64,000 nucleotides of DNA from Artemisia argyi. Lineage: Eukaryota; Streptophyta; Magnoliopsida; Asterales; Asteraceae. Shown in pieces: positions 11,670-23,255 of the stretch (its first letter is position 1; each line of letters begins with the position of its first letter). The DNA is taken from contig CM060709.1 of NCBI GenBank assembly GCA_030686995.1, positions 128,432,373 to 128,496,372 on the forward strand, read 5' to 3'. Below the pieces are notes generated by a model, which saw nothing but the letters and a program-made list of their open reading frames with translations, had not been told where the DNA came from and ran no database searches. The position numbers and the translations under genes were made by a program.

Positions 11670-14600
11670 GTTATATTATAGGGTAAATTGCAAATTTCAT
11701 CCCTAACGTTTTCCAAACTTTCAAATAATACACCGAAAAAAAAAATTGCAAATTTGCTACCGAGAGCTAAAGTGGCGTTCATTTTATGCCACTGAGAGCT
11801 AACGAGCGTTATTTCTCCCTTTATTCTAGGTCAAACACATGTAAATTTTACTAATATACTCTCGTCTTTTTCCTCACTCTCACACCACATCACAAATCCA
11901 CCCAGCACCACCACCCTTACCACCACCACAGTCGCTATCACCAAAACTCGACTGATATATTTTTCTCATTTCCTTAAATTAATAACGTATTAAACATGTC
12001 TTGTTTCACTTCTCTATTCTTTTAATATAACCATAACTATGTTTAAACCCTCCGATGAATTCACCACTCATCTAAACTACTCAAATAGTTCATGATAACA
12101 AGTTTTAATATTTTTGAAAGTTTTACAATTTATTTCTACCCGATATTACATTACGCGTTTCAAAAACCCTATGTTTTAATTACCGGGAGCTAAATAAACT
12201 ACAAAGTTATACTAATAACTCATTTTAATCTAAAAATTCTGCATCTAAACCTCCACTAACTCTTCCCCCTCCTATGTGTCACACCATTGTGGTGTCCATA
12301 CATAAAAGATAACAAGTGTCCACACATGTTATATCTTTTGCATAATCACTAGTAACTAACACATAGATCATATCACCCATGCAAAAATTTCCCTCTCTTC
12401 CTTCCTCTCTTGATATCAACGACCCAAAACAGCTAAGATACACATATTTCATTAATCCTTTTACTAAATTATTGATCATAAATTAAAGATCTTGAAGGCC
12501 TAGTCTTGTTCTTGGTTTATTACACTCAAAACATCATCAAATCTCATTATTTCTTGGTTTCTTTGGGAAGTTGTTTCAAGTGTTGATCAAGATGGTTTAA
12601 GGGCTGGTATATTAGAGTAGTTTCAAGGTTAACAAGGGTATAAAAAGTTGGGTAAAAGATTGAAAGAAAATGGTGCAAGGGTTATTGGTAAAATCATAGG
12701 TTTTGTGGTCCATTGTTCTTGATTTTCTTGTTCATCACTTTTGTAAGGAAACTCAACACTCTCTTTTCATTTTATTTCTATTTTCACTTCTGTAAAAGTT
12801 ATATATCTTGATGTATTTGTATATTATATAAGTTATGTTGTTTGGTTAGGCTTGGTACATGAAACTAGACCACTAAAAACCCTAGAGGACTAAACATGCA
12901 ACTGTGATTCTGAATCAGGGGAAAAAATGGAATAAACTGCACTAATCAGTAAACATTGAGACTAAACTAAAAATATGGGGTTGTAGGTCTATGTCTTGTG
13001 GTCGTTTTGACGGGTATTTCATTAAATAACTCATTACGATGATTAAACTAGAAACATTTTCGTAAAACATGTCCAGTTCTGAGTAACAGATTTGAAACGG
13101 GAAAAAATCATTTTTTTGTGAATAACCCTCTGTTACTCAAAGAATAAAAGTTTTAGAGGACATCTTAACTTAAACGTGGCCAAAAACGGGGAACAAATCG
13201 GGTTAGTAAAACTCTAGATATCGCACTTTTCGTGAGACCATTGAAAATTTGAAAGCTGAATGGATTGATTGTTTGGGTAAATGTACTGTTTTACTAAGGT
13301 TATGTAATTTTTGGCCATGTGGGACCCACAAATCTCGTTAGTACAGAAGTAGACCTTTCCGGGGATGTAAAGAACGAGACTTGTGGACTTACGGTTTACA
13401 AATGGTGATTTCTTAAACATAGACAAATTATTTAAATTTCTAACAGCACTATGTATAAAATGAGTATAAAGTGTTTTACACTTTATAATGTTGGACCTTT
13501 AAAATATTTTGAACTCTCTAATATATTTTGAACCCTGAGGCCTAAAGTGATCCTTTTTGACCAAAAACTTGACCCATGGACTAAATTTGAACCTTAGAAT
13601 TAATTTGAACTTTTACATCATAATTGAACTTAGGGTTAAATGTAAGTTTCATACTTATATAAATGCAAGGGTACATTTTGGATAAATTGTAAGTAATTAA
13701 CTAAAACCTTGTGATGTATCTAAGAGTATTGTACCAAGCTTAAGTAAGATCGTAATATGTATATTACCAAAAGTACATCAATATTTATTTTCTAAAACCT
13801 AAGACAAGCGTATATCTGTTTAGGTTCATCGTAGGGCTTTTGCGGCTATTCCTTCACTTGCTTGCTCATTCTATATTACTTCCTTTGCTCTCGGTGAGTT
13901 CATAGCCTCGCTTTTACTTACTTCAATTGTTTTATAAACCTCGCGAGGGGGATACATGCTAGTTTTATAAACTGAATACAAGTAGTTTTTTGTATGCTTT
14001 ATCCGATTACATGATTATAGTCAATTGAGTATTTCTTGCCAATTAAGTCCCCATCATGAACCGTTAATTCCGTGGGAAACGCTAGTATTATGAATATGCA
14101 TATTTGGCCTGGCGGGCCTGGCCGGGTGAGTAGCGCTCATACATCAACGGTCACATAATATTGAGAGATTACGTGGTAAATGGCAAATCTTACCTTTTCG
14201 GGGCACTATTAAACTAGGTCAAGGTTCGGTTTCATGAGCTCTATACTATAATCTTATTTCCCGACTTGTATTTGTTACATGTCAACTTAATTATGGGCGT
14301 ATAACAACGTAGCCCATCGTATTTTAAAATGATTTATCTTGTATTCAACTGATTACTTATTAAACTCTATGAATTCACTCAACGTTTGTGTTGACTTTTA
14401 GCATGTTTTATCTCAGGTCCGTAAGTGACTTTCGGCTTGGATGGGCGGCGCAAGAAATGGATATCTACATGATGGCTCATGTTTAAATAAAAATTTTCAT
14501 TCGATAATGTTCTAAACTTTCAAAACTTATGTCTCTTTTATCTATGTTAAAAACTTTTGGGACCTTGTTAACTCTGATTTATCAAATCAAATGTGACATT

Positions 14601-14708
14601 TTATTAAACATCTCTTTTGAGGTCGTTTTATGTAACTTGTTTTTATGAACTATGAAGTGACACCAAAATTGGTATTCCGCTGCGTTGTAAAAGTTTGGGG
14701 GTGTCACA
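11670..14708 (+). mobile_element. Long LTR fragment (inner copy) ending GGGGGTGTCACA
   Basis: No coding frames. The right end, CGCTGCGTTGTAAAAGTTTG then GGGGGTGTCACA (to 14708), matches the ends at 15904 and 50289. Preceding blocks such as TTTGTGTTGACTTTTAGCAT and CTCGCGAGGGGGATACATGC are also shared with 49.5-50.3 kb. So this is the 3' part of a very long LTR of one family. The 5' end is not resolved. The first 300 bp (11670-11990, starting GGGTAAATTGCAAATTT) look like one end of a foldback MITE instead. Assignment to Tekay-type Ty3 elements rests only on LTR length and the terminal sequence. Confidence 0.55.
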
Positions 14709-15904
14709 TAAACGGATCGACGAGTTGCTGGATTTACGAATTAAAGTGTCCTAGCTCCTCGAACGTTTACTACATGACCTCTGAATTATGACGGCCCGAA
14801 CGGTAGTAAGAGATATACAAACTATACATGTTTCATAAACCATTTTTATTCAACGACTTACACTATATACTAAGTACTACATCATGAACTATATGCAAGA
14901 CATATATAGGTAATTCTTCGTATTCTTAGACATTACTCCAAACCTAAGACATATCATCATATTCTAGGTTGCACGTAGAGATTTCCTGGCTTATCCATCG
15001 ATTCCGTTATACGTTTTGATATCATTAGTTCAACGTGAGTCATAGCCCCACTCTTACTCTTTTAATACTTGTTTTGAACTCTTTGGGGGATATACATGCT
15101 TAAACTACTTGCTTTCTCTTTTACTAAAGACAATTTTACTCATATGCTACGCTATACTTTTATACTCTTAAATATGATGTGTAGTCTTATTACGATATGT
15201 GCCTTAATGTGTGAAAACTATTCTATATGCTTTATTCTTTAACCACTGTTTAACTCCTGGATGGAGCCGATGGAGAGGTATTGATAGTACTATCGGGCTG
15301 ACGCCCCCACCCTTGGTCACCAATTCCTGGCCTTGGGTGAATATAATCCAGCTTTGAAGCATTTGTGCTTATTCTTGTCATGGGGTTCAGTTGGCTGTTA
15401 TACTTTAGATTAAGCGTGCATATATCGTATACACATATATTGAAATCATACTATATTTTAGCAGTGGGTTGTGAACACACAGGTTGCAAGTGTTGTTATG
15501 GGCGGGACTTGCAACTGAGTGGATTCACAATGCCTTTGCTGTGTGAACATTCTTTAAAGGCTTTTCAACTGTTTTAAGACAAACTCTATGAACTCACCAA
15601 CCATTGTGTTGACACTTTAGCATGTTTATCTCAGGTTAGTAAGGCGATAGCTAGTGCGTGGAACTTAGAGTCAAGCTGCATATTCTGAAGACTTACGCTT
15701 TTATCATTTACCATTCAAAACATTTTGTATACATTTATGTATTATACTTTGGAATCTCATGTTTGTAACTTTGAATTCATTAATCGAATGGTAACTTTTC
15801 AAAACGTCTCATTTAGAGGTCGTTTTCTATAACTTGTACTTTGTATTATGAAGTAGCACCCCAAGTGACACAGTCTTCCGCTGCGATATTTTGGGGGTGT
15901 TACA
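14709..15904 (+). mobile_element. Long LTR fragment (outer copy) ending GGGGGTGTTACA
   Basis: It begins in mid-LTR with GATTTACGAATTAAAGTGTC then CTCCTCGAACGTTTACTACA, which matches 49210-49260. It ends CTTCCGCTGCGATATTTTGG then GGGTGTTACA. Since it starts exactly where the preceding copy ends, the simplest reading is that the preceding element inserted into this one. No coding content. Confidence 0.6.
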
Positions 15905-16411
15905 ATTTCTCAGTATGATCCTTATCATCATTTCTATTTCCTCTATTAATTCTCCTATCCCACCTAGGTCTATGAATTTCTCTATCAATTCCGCTCGGGA
16001 AAGCTTCTGTCGTGTGTCTTCCTACTGAGTTTGAGTTCAAGTCTTTCACCTGAAAGTTCTTGCTCTTTCACTGATTACCAGCTTATGACACGCGAGTCAC
16101 TAAGGCTCTATGCTTTTTGGGTGGGGGAATTTCCCCTTAATTGGAATTAGAAAGCCTGCCTTTCTTAGGTCTGATCTCCTGTAATGAATAGAATAGTCCC
16201 AAGAGCTATGAAAGGAGAGAGTTTCCTATTCCATATTCCGGTTGACCAATTCTCGCAGTATCTAATCCATAATATAGGCTTGCTTTTTCCCTATTTAGAT
16301 GGTACATTTATGCTCCTAAATCACTGAGTTCAGACTCACTATTGGATGAAAAGGAGCAAGCGAGTGTAGGTTACTTGTATAATGTTGGGTATTAGAGCCA
16401 GTAAACCTAAT
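15905..16411. other. Possible mitochondrial-derived DNA next to the rrn26 fragment
   Basis: Composition is more balanced than the neighbours and no transposon marks are visible. It directly adjoins the mitochondrial rRNA fragment, so it may be part of the same transferred segment. I could not match it to a named mitochondrial gene. Confidence 0.3.
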
Positions 16412-16657
16412 TCACGTACCACTTGAATCGGCGAACAACTAAACCGTTAGGACCTTCTTCAACCCTAAGATGTGATGAGTCAACATCGAGGTGCTAAACG
16501 ACTCTGTCGATAAGAGCTCTTGGGTGTCATCAGCATGTTATCCCCGGTATACCTTTGATCCATTGAGCGAGAACCCTTTCACACGGGACTCCCGGATCAC
16601 TAGCTCAAAAGGAGGCAGCTAGAGTGTGTAGATGGGCTTTGAATCAGGGCCACATAT
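16412..16657 (-). pseudogene. rrn26: Nuclear copy of mitochondrial 26S rRNA, peptidyl-transferase region
   Basis: On the minus strand the core LSU rRNA landmarks run in order: TGATCCGGGAGTCC, CGCTCAATGGATCAAAGG, GGGGATAACATGCTGATGAC, CCCAAGAGCTCTTATCGAC, GTTTAGCACCTCGATGTTGA, CTCATCACATCTTAGGGTTG and AAGAAGGTCCTAACGG. Details such as CTGATGAC and AGCTCTTATCGAC match plant mitochondrial rather than plastid rRNA. Many differences from the conserved sequence are C to T or G to A, as expected for an old methylated nuclear insertion. Homology stops abruptly at about 16411. Confidence 0.85.
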
Positions 16658-19194
16658 TGTAGAACCGTAGAGGGGGGGGGGGTGAATACAGGGTCTTAGG
16701 CTTTTTAGATGTTTAAAAACTTTAAGTCAAAGAGAACACCAAGTGGTTGTAAATTAATCCAACAACCACTATCACAACCAAAGTATATAAAGCAAGTAAA
16801 GAACACAACGATATATACTGGTACGGGATGGGGGGTTTATACCATCCGTAAGTCCAGTTGCGAATCCGCGACTCCGATACTATTCACTAGTATAATCCTT
16901 TCGGTGGACTACAAACCGTTACAATTCACTCCACTAATATTCACCAATATTGATGCTCACAAAGAAGGAGTTACTCCCTAACGGTATTCCGCCCTCGGAA
17001 ACCACCCAAAGAATCTCACGATTCGACTTTACCTAAGGATCACAAAGATCTCTACCAAGACTTCCACCCAGAAGTATCAAACCCCTACTAGATCCCCAAT
17101 GATCTAGGCTTGGTCACCAAGACACAAGACTTCCCTTACAAACAATTGAATGAATGAATATATGTTTGTTCAACCAAGTCCTAACCTAACCTAGAGACTC
17201 GATTGTAATAGAAATGATTAAGAAAGAAGACCCTCGACATAATCACAAGAGCGGATTAGGTTCTTGTGATTCTTCCCTTGCAAAGATATGTGTTCTTCCA
17301 AAGATGTTAGTGTGAAAAATCAAGAACACAAGATTAGAGATTGAGAGATTTGAGAGTGTTTAGAGAGAAAGAATCTAGAGAGAAAGAATAATGGCAAGGG
17401 GTGAGGAATACAAGAGGCAAGGCATGGTATTTATAGTCAAAACCCAAACTTGGGAATATTTTACCGAGGCCGGCGCGTCACCCACGCGTTGACGCGTGGG
17501 TGGCGCGCCAGACACCCAGGGAAAATATTCCCGAGGCTTTGGGTATTTGGCGTTATAAATGTCTTACCTTGCTAAACCCCCAATTGTACTTCACACTAAA
17601 CGTTAACATTAATCAATCTAAGGTTTACCAACTCAAATAGCCAATTTGGAAAATCATTTGTGAAGTGTTTATAAGAAAACCAAATACCAAGGGTAGAAGA
17701 GTAGAAAGGGTAATTTGGTAGGGGTAGAAATGGTATTCCTCACATGGCATAATAGAGAAGAGAATATGCCATGGGATAATCCTCAAGGGAAGGGTTAAGG
17801 TGCAACAATGGTTAGGCTAAAGGTTTAGAAGTTAACCATGGTTAGGTATAGAAAGGAGAAGTAACCATGGCTAGGTTAAAGAGAGAAGTGTATAGAGAAT
17901 GAACCATGGTTAGGTTAAAGGGTTTACCCAAGGGGATGTTCCATCCTTGGTGTGGTTAAGAGTTAACCATGGTTGGTTGTAGAGAGATAACCATAGTTGG
18001 GTTAGGTTGTATGTTGGTTAGGTTAACCAAGGTTGGGTTAGGGTTGAGTGTTGAGAACTAACCATGGTTGGAAGAGGTGAACCATGATTAGGTTAGAAAA
18101 GGGAATATTCCAAAGGTATATTCCTTTGCTTGGGGGGAAAGGTTGGATGAAGGGTTGAGATTGTTTTGGTTTGAAATGAATGGAGGAGATCAAAGGAGCC
18201 TTTTGCTTGGGGAGGAAGGTGATCCAATGGTTGAGATTGATTTGGGTTTGAAATGGATGGTTGTGATTAAACACATGTGATGGAAATAGAGAGTAGATTG
18301 GATGGATGGTTGAGATGTGTTTAATTTGAATTGGATGGTTGAGATTGAGGATGTGTAAGGGAATATGTAAGGGTGTAAGAGATTGTGTAAGAGAATATTT
18401 GATTTGGATATGACTGGATATGATTGGTTTTGTCTTTTGTATAAGTGGGATTAAGAGAAGATTAAGGCATAATCTAATTGTCATTAAGAGGAAAAGGTTT
18501 AGACAATTAAGATTATAAGTTGAGAAAATCATAAGTTACTTATAAGTCAAGTAACACAACGTCGAGAATCCATAGTTTCATATCTCGTGACTTTCCACGA
18601 CTCGACGTTCTCAACTAATACCTTGGTTCAAATAAGTTAAGTGCTTTGCCTTGATGTAAAGCATAACCCAAGTGGGAAAGGATGCGTTTACGCAAAGTGA
18701 CCTTTGACTTAGTTTGACCAATAAGGGGGTAAACCCATTACGTAATTAGAGAAGACGTAAGCACGGGATATGAGCATATGGATGCTTCAACACGATGTTA
18801 CGTGAAATATACAAGCTCCCTAAGTTTAGAAAAGTCTTGGCTAGACGCGATAGTTAGAAAACATGAGTTGGCGTTTTCCCGTAAATGGGTGCTTTAAAAG
18901 TTGAATCTCTCAAGTCTCAAAACTCGTTTCGAGTGTTCTCAATTAAGCACATAACATATTCATACATGTATTTAAAGATCCACATTAGTCGAGTATGGGG
19001 AAAGCCGACTTTCAAAATTCGCCCGGAACCATACAGACTCCTGGCGCGTCACCTGCGCGTTGACGCGCGGGCAGCGCGCCAGGAGCAGACATTGGCTCCG
19101 GCGATTTTGAGCTAACGTTTGTTATTTTATGTGTTTAGATGGTTTGTTTGTCATCATTAAAACATAAATAGATCTTGATCATGTTGCCTCAACA
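16658..19194 (+). mobile_element. Solo LTR (2.54 kb) inserted in the mitochondrial rRNA fragment
   Basis: It starts TGTAGAACCG and ends GCCTCAACA, i.e. TG...CA ends. It is flanked by a perfect 5-bp duplication CATAT (16653-16657 and 19195-19199). Inside are two GC-rich hairpins (17469-17510 and 19040-19083), many copies of TTAACCATGGTTAGGTT-like units (about 17800-18100), and no gag or pol. A single LTR is the simplest reading. A large coding-free element (LARD) is the alternative. Confidence 0.8.
17800..18100. repeat. Degenerate AACCATGGTTAGGTT repeats inside the solo LTR
   Basis: At least ten imperfect copies of a unit around AACCATGGTTAGGTTA are scattered over 300 bp. The core AACCATGGTT is a palindrome. 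Confidence 0.7.
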
Positions 19195-19695
19195 CATATA
19201 TTTCAAAATAGAGATGGGATGGAAAGACTTTCGTGACAAGAGATGGTAGGCTTGATACGGATACAACTGCTTATCACCCACCTTAGAATCAACCAGTTCG
19301 ACTATAGGGTATGAAGCTCTTTCTTAGTGTTGGGTTCAGGAATTCATGCTCGTAGGTAAAGAGACTAATGAAACAAGACAAAAGTAGTCTCTTGAAAGAG
19401 GGGAGCATTTGCCCACTCTGTGGTACATGAGCTCCTCGTCCAACTTACTGTCTTCCGATTTCATATCAGTTACAAGATTTTCATTTCAATCACTTGTTAG
19501 ACATCCTTAGAAGAAAGAGTGGTCTTTCAGGATTGGTCGTTGTGTGTCACCACCTCCCACCTATCCTATACATTCGATTAAGGTTGTCACTGCGAAGCTA
19601 TAGTAAAGGTGCATAGGGTCTTACCGTCTAGCGGTTGGTACTCCGCATCTTCACGAAGAATTCAATTTCATCGGGTCCATGTCAGAGACAGCAGG
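19195..19695 (-). pseudogene. rrn26: Nuclear copy of mitochondrial 26S rRNA, upstream half of the same fragment
   Basis: On the minus strand: CTGTCTCTGACATGGACCCG, GTGAAGATGCGGAGTACC, CTAGACGGTAAGACCC, GCACCTTTACTATAGCTTCG, GATAGGTGGGAGG and CACACAACGACCAATCCTGA. These precede the 16412-16657 blocks in LSU rRNA, so the two parts are one insertion split by the solo LTR. Homology begins near 19694. The stretch 19200-19480 between the recognisable blocks I cannot align to bacterial LSU rRNA. It may be a plant mitochondrial expansion. Confidence 0.8.
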
Positions 19696-20287
19696 ATGAG
19701 ATGAGCTAATACCTGGTTAGCCCTCGCTTTATGGCTTTGAAGAGTAGCTGGCATTAGCTCTTTGCTTTAGGGACAGTCGATCAAGGGGATGATGGAAGAT
19801 GGCATCAAATCTACAGTGTAAAGGCTTGGATGACTTTATTTAGGCCACGGTACTCTTTTCAATGGCAAGGACATCGTTTTTCGTTTTTTGACTAAAGACA
19901 TTCAATTTCGATCATTACTCCATGATCGGGTGGCTCTCTTTGCCCTTTCGATCTACTTCCTAAACTAAAGGAAGATCTAGCTGTGGATGATGTCCTTGCT
20001 AGAAAGTAAGCCTTTTCATATCCTTACCTGCCTTATTGGCGATTCCAACTATATATGCATTTATGCATTTTCTTTTTATGCAACATTAAAGACTCTCAAG
20101 AATTATGGGACTGTCTTAGAGGCAGGAATTCTTTGGATATTGGTCATGAAGTTACCTTTAACCTATAAACACACTGGCAAATCATCTGGCAGTGCTTGGC
20201 CTTTGATGGCTTTGATATTCTTGAAAACAATGTAGTATTCCTAACTCTCCCCGCAAAAAAAAAAAAAAAAGAAAAAAAATGGTGTAT
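19696..20287. other. Unassigned DNA flanking the mitochondrial fragment
   Basis: No gene is supportable. Composition resembles the adjacent mitochondrial-derived DNA rather than the AT-rich repeats, so it may belong to the same transfer. It ends in an A-rich tract at 20256-20279. Confidence 0.3.
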
Positions 20288-20296
20288 TATTTGCAA

Positions 20297-20562
20297 GAGA
20301 GAATTACAAAAATCGTCCCTGAAGTTTGGCCAAATTGCACGTTTCGTCCCAGATGTTCAGAAAGAGCAACGATCGTCCCTGTGGAGGAAACTTTGGTGCA
20401 AATATCGTCCTTTTTGGGAAACTTTTGGTGCAAGTATCTTCCCTGTGTGGACGATATTTGCACCAAAGTTTTCTCCACAGGGACGATCCTTGCACTTTTC
20501 AAACATCCGGGATGAAACGTGCAATTTAGCCAAACTTTAGGGACGATTTTTTCAATTCTCTC
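20297..20562. mobile_element. Mutator-type foldback MITE (266 bp)
   Basis: It is almost entirely inverted repeat, starting GAGAGAATTACAAAAATCGT and ending ACGATTTTTTCAATTCTCTC. The arms match inward for roughly 115 bp. It is flanked by a perfect 9-bp duplication TATTTGCAA (20288-20296 and 20563-20571). The open frames across it on both strands are a by-product of the hairpin. Confidence 0.9.
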
Positions 20563-20571
20563 TATTTGCAA

Positions 20572-21229
20572 TTTTGGAAAACATTGGGGACGGAATTTAA
20601 AATTTACCATATATTATAAATATAATGAATGAATTGCTAACCTAACTCTCCCCGCATTCCCTACCTGCTTAGTGAATTCGTTTCACAACACTTCGAATGT
20701 ATATGTGTTCATTGTAAGTGTTTGTTTGGGTTTCCTGCAACACAATATGGATATCGTTATTCCCGCATATACAAAGACCCCGCACACTCTCTTACCCGTC
20801 AAACACTACTCCAAAAGTGTATAATTTTTAACGAATCAAGTTTGTATTAATTTAAATTAAAGTTAAAGTTGTAAAAAATCTGAATCAGAATAAAATAAAC
20901 CTACTAAAAATGTAAAAACTAAAATTTTATCAAAATAGATATTGAATTAAAAAGTATAAAATTTTGGAAAATGTGATGATGTTAGATTATTAAAAAAAAT
21001 AAATAGATAAAATGATATGACAATTTGAAAATAAATGTGATTTTTAGTTGGAGGTTACACATGCCACTATATGATTCCACCTTCTTATCTTAATTTTTTT
21101 TATAAACCCACAAGGGCCACAACTTAAATTATTTATTATAGATATAGATAACTAGTGGAGTCATGTTAAATGTCAATTCTTGCAGCAAAGTCAAAAAGTA
21201 ACATTGAAAATATAAACCTAACATCTATC
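20572..21229. other. Intergenic AT-rich DNA
   Basis: No reading frame, RNA gene or clear transposon end is seen. Confidence 0.5.
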
Positions 21230-21349
21230 TTGATGTGTCTCTCTCATATATAGTAGATAAAATAAGATCACAAATTACGTGTAACAATTGATTCATTGTA
21301 TATAGTAACTATAATGTACACCACAATTGACCGGGCAAAATATCTTTAT
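21230..21349 (-). promoter_or_regulatory. Orphan P450 promoter fragment
   Basis: ATCTTGATGTGTCTCTCTC then ATATATAG, CAATTGATTCATTGTATA and CACCACAATTGACCGGGCAA match the 5' flank of P450 copy 2 (28950-29105) in order and orientation. No P450 coding sequence adjoins it on either side. It is best read as the remains of a third duplicate. Confidence 0.75.
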
Positions 21350-21532
21350 ATACAGGATTTTTCTATCTTTTGCCATAGGTCACAAGATAAGAAAGACAAA
21401 AAGTACTATCGACCTACAAAAATAGACTTAGGGATTCATAAAAATGTATTTTTTGAGGGTCTTTTAGTACCTTTTATATACTTTTTGTTTTTCTTATCTT
21501 GTGTCCTAAGACAAAAGATAGAAAAACCTAAA
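21350..21532. mobile_element. Foldback MITE with about 52-bp inverted repeats
   Basis: The left arm AGGATTTTTCTATCTTTTGC continues to GACAAAAAGTA. The right arm is its near-complement, ending GATAGAAAAACCT. No target duplication was found. It abuts the end of the orphan P450 promoter homology. Confidence 0.6.
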
Positions 21533-21987
21533 GGGATGTGATCTACTAAAAAGTGGAAGAAATTAATAAGTCTAAAAATCCTATTATCTAGTGTCACGTG
21601 TCTCCCACCCACTCTCTCCCTTTTTCTCATTAAATTCGGTTAGGGGGCATTTTGTTCCTTTAAACCTATTTTTTATTCCACCACAAAGCTTCAAACGTAG
21701 ATAACTTTCAAACGACAAACTTTAAAGAAAAACCGATTTCACCATAATTTTAAAAAATTAATTCTTTTTAATTTGGTATGCATTATAATATATGAATTGC
21801 AACTTTTGTTTTCAACTTTTTATGTGAGTGTTGATTTTCTTGAATTTTTTGGTATTTTCGGCTCTAATTTTGTCCAGTTTAAAGGAAATTTTGCAAACCT
21901 TGAAATACGAAAATTGTATCTTTTTGGTCATTCTTTACCCAGAAATTTGAATCACTCAAATCCGATATGATATGAGTGAGATATCGC

Positions 21988-22235
21988 ACGTTAAAGACGA
22001 ACAATAACTGATGAACGTTTTAAAAAATAACTGATGAACAATATCAAAAATAACTGATGAACGTTATTTTTTTGATGAACGTCATAAAAAATAACTGATA
22101 AAGAATACCAAAAATAACCGATGAACGCTATCTTTTCGAAAACTGTTGAACATTATAAAAATAACTAATTAACTATAGGGCAAATTATTAAAATAAATAT
22201 CATACTTGTCATGGTCTCGTCTTCAAGGTAGCGAA

Positions 22236-22277
<42 letters not shown>

Positions 22278-22760
22278 TATTTTTACTTTTGAGGGTAATT
22301 TTCTTTCAAATTCATCCTTTTAAGAGTATTATGTGACATTTTTTCCCTTCGGGAAAATTTTTTTTATTAGTTAAGAAGGGCAAAATGTCTAGAAATTTCG
22401 CAAAATACCCTAAAGAGGATGAATATGAAAGAAAATTACCCTCAAAAGTAAAAAAAATTGTTCGCTACCCTTAAGACGAAACCTTGACAAGTATAATACT
22501 TTTTTTTAATTAATTTTCCCTTAACTATATCAATAATAACTCATGAACGTCATTTTTTCGAAAACTGCTGAACATTATAAAAAATAACTGCTGAACGTTA
22601 TCAAAAATAGCTGATGAACAATATTAAAAATAGCTGATGAACGGATAAACATTGTGTTTTTATTAGAAAAATTGATGAATTGATGAACAATACTACCTTG
22701 AACTGATGAACATTATTAAAAATAACTGATGAACAAAATTAACCGATGACCAAAAATAAC
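21988..22760. repeat. Degenerate AAAAATAACTGATGAACGTT repeats, interrupted by a MITE
   Basis: About 20 imperfect units of 18-25 bp built on AATAACTGATGAAC(A/G) run from 21988 to 22177 and again from 22530 to 22760. The MITE at 22178-22520 splits the array. Isolated GATGAACAA units also occur near 23130-23225. Non-coding. Confidence 0.75.
22178..22520. mobile_element. Mutator-type MITE (343 bp)
   Basis: It starts GGGCAAATTATTAAAATAA and ends TTAATTAATTTTCCC. Inner arm blocks CTTGTCATGGTCTCGTCTTC and GAAACCTTGACAAG are complementary. There is a perfect 9-bp duplication TTAACTATA (22169-22177 and 22521-22529). It holds a long T tract (22239-22275). Confidence 0.88.
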
Positions 22761-23255
22761 TAAAGAACTAATAAACATTATCAAATATAAGTGGATCAAA
22801 TACAAAGTTGTACAATTACTTTTTAACAAAATCACACATTTTTATAACAAAAAAACCTCACAGACTTCTCATCAAACACCTTATATGCATAAAAAAAACG
22901 CAAAATGCATTACTAATTATATCACCAAATCAACTCTCCAACATTGATAAGCTCAACACTTCATGCGCAAATATTAAATATCAATTGCATACAATAATAC
23001 ACAAATTCACCGTCATTTCATTATAATCAAAATCAACATGTATATATATCTTTTAAACAAGTTGATCAACTACCTTTTCATTACGACATCAGTAAACGCA
23101 CTACACTCATCAAAATAAATCTTTTTATTGATGAACAACTCATTTTATTGATTAACAACACTTTTTATTGATTAACGATAATTTTTTGTTAGAAAATTGA
23201 TGAACAATATGACTAACTGATGAACATTAATCTACCTAGAAAAATGTAATTATTT
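22761..23255. other. AT-rich DNA without a supportable gene
   Basis: Apart from stray GATGAACAA units, I see nothing recognisable. Confidence 0.5.

Noticed and set aside
18038..18532. A 164-codon minus-strand frame
   Set aside because: It lies inside the solo LTR over GGTTGAGATT-type repeats and has no domain features.
16412..19695. A working nuclear or plastid rRNA gene
   Set aside because: Only part of the LSU is present, it is interrupted by an LTR and decayed, and details match mitochondrial rather than plastid or nuclear rRNA.
20287..20610. Overlapping open frames of 60-110 codons on both strands
   Set aside because: They are complementary halves of a Mutator-type hairpin.
22239..22275. 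Long poly-T tract as a retroposon tail
   Set aside because: It is inside a MITE with its own target duplication, so it is not a SINE or LINE tail.
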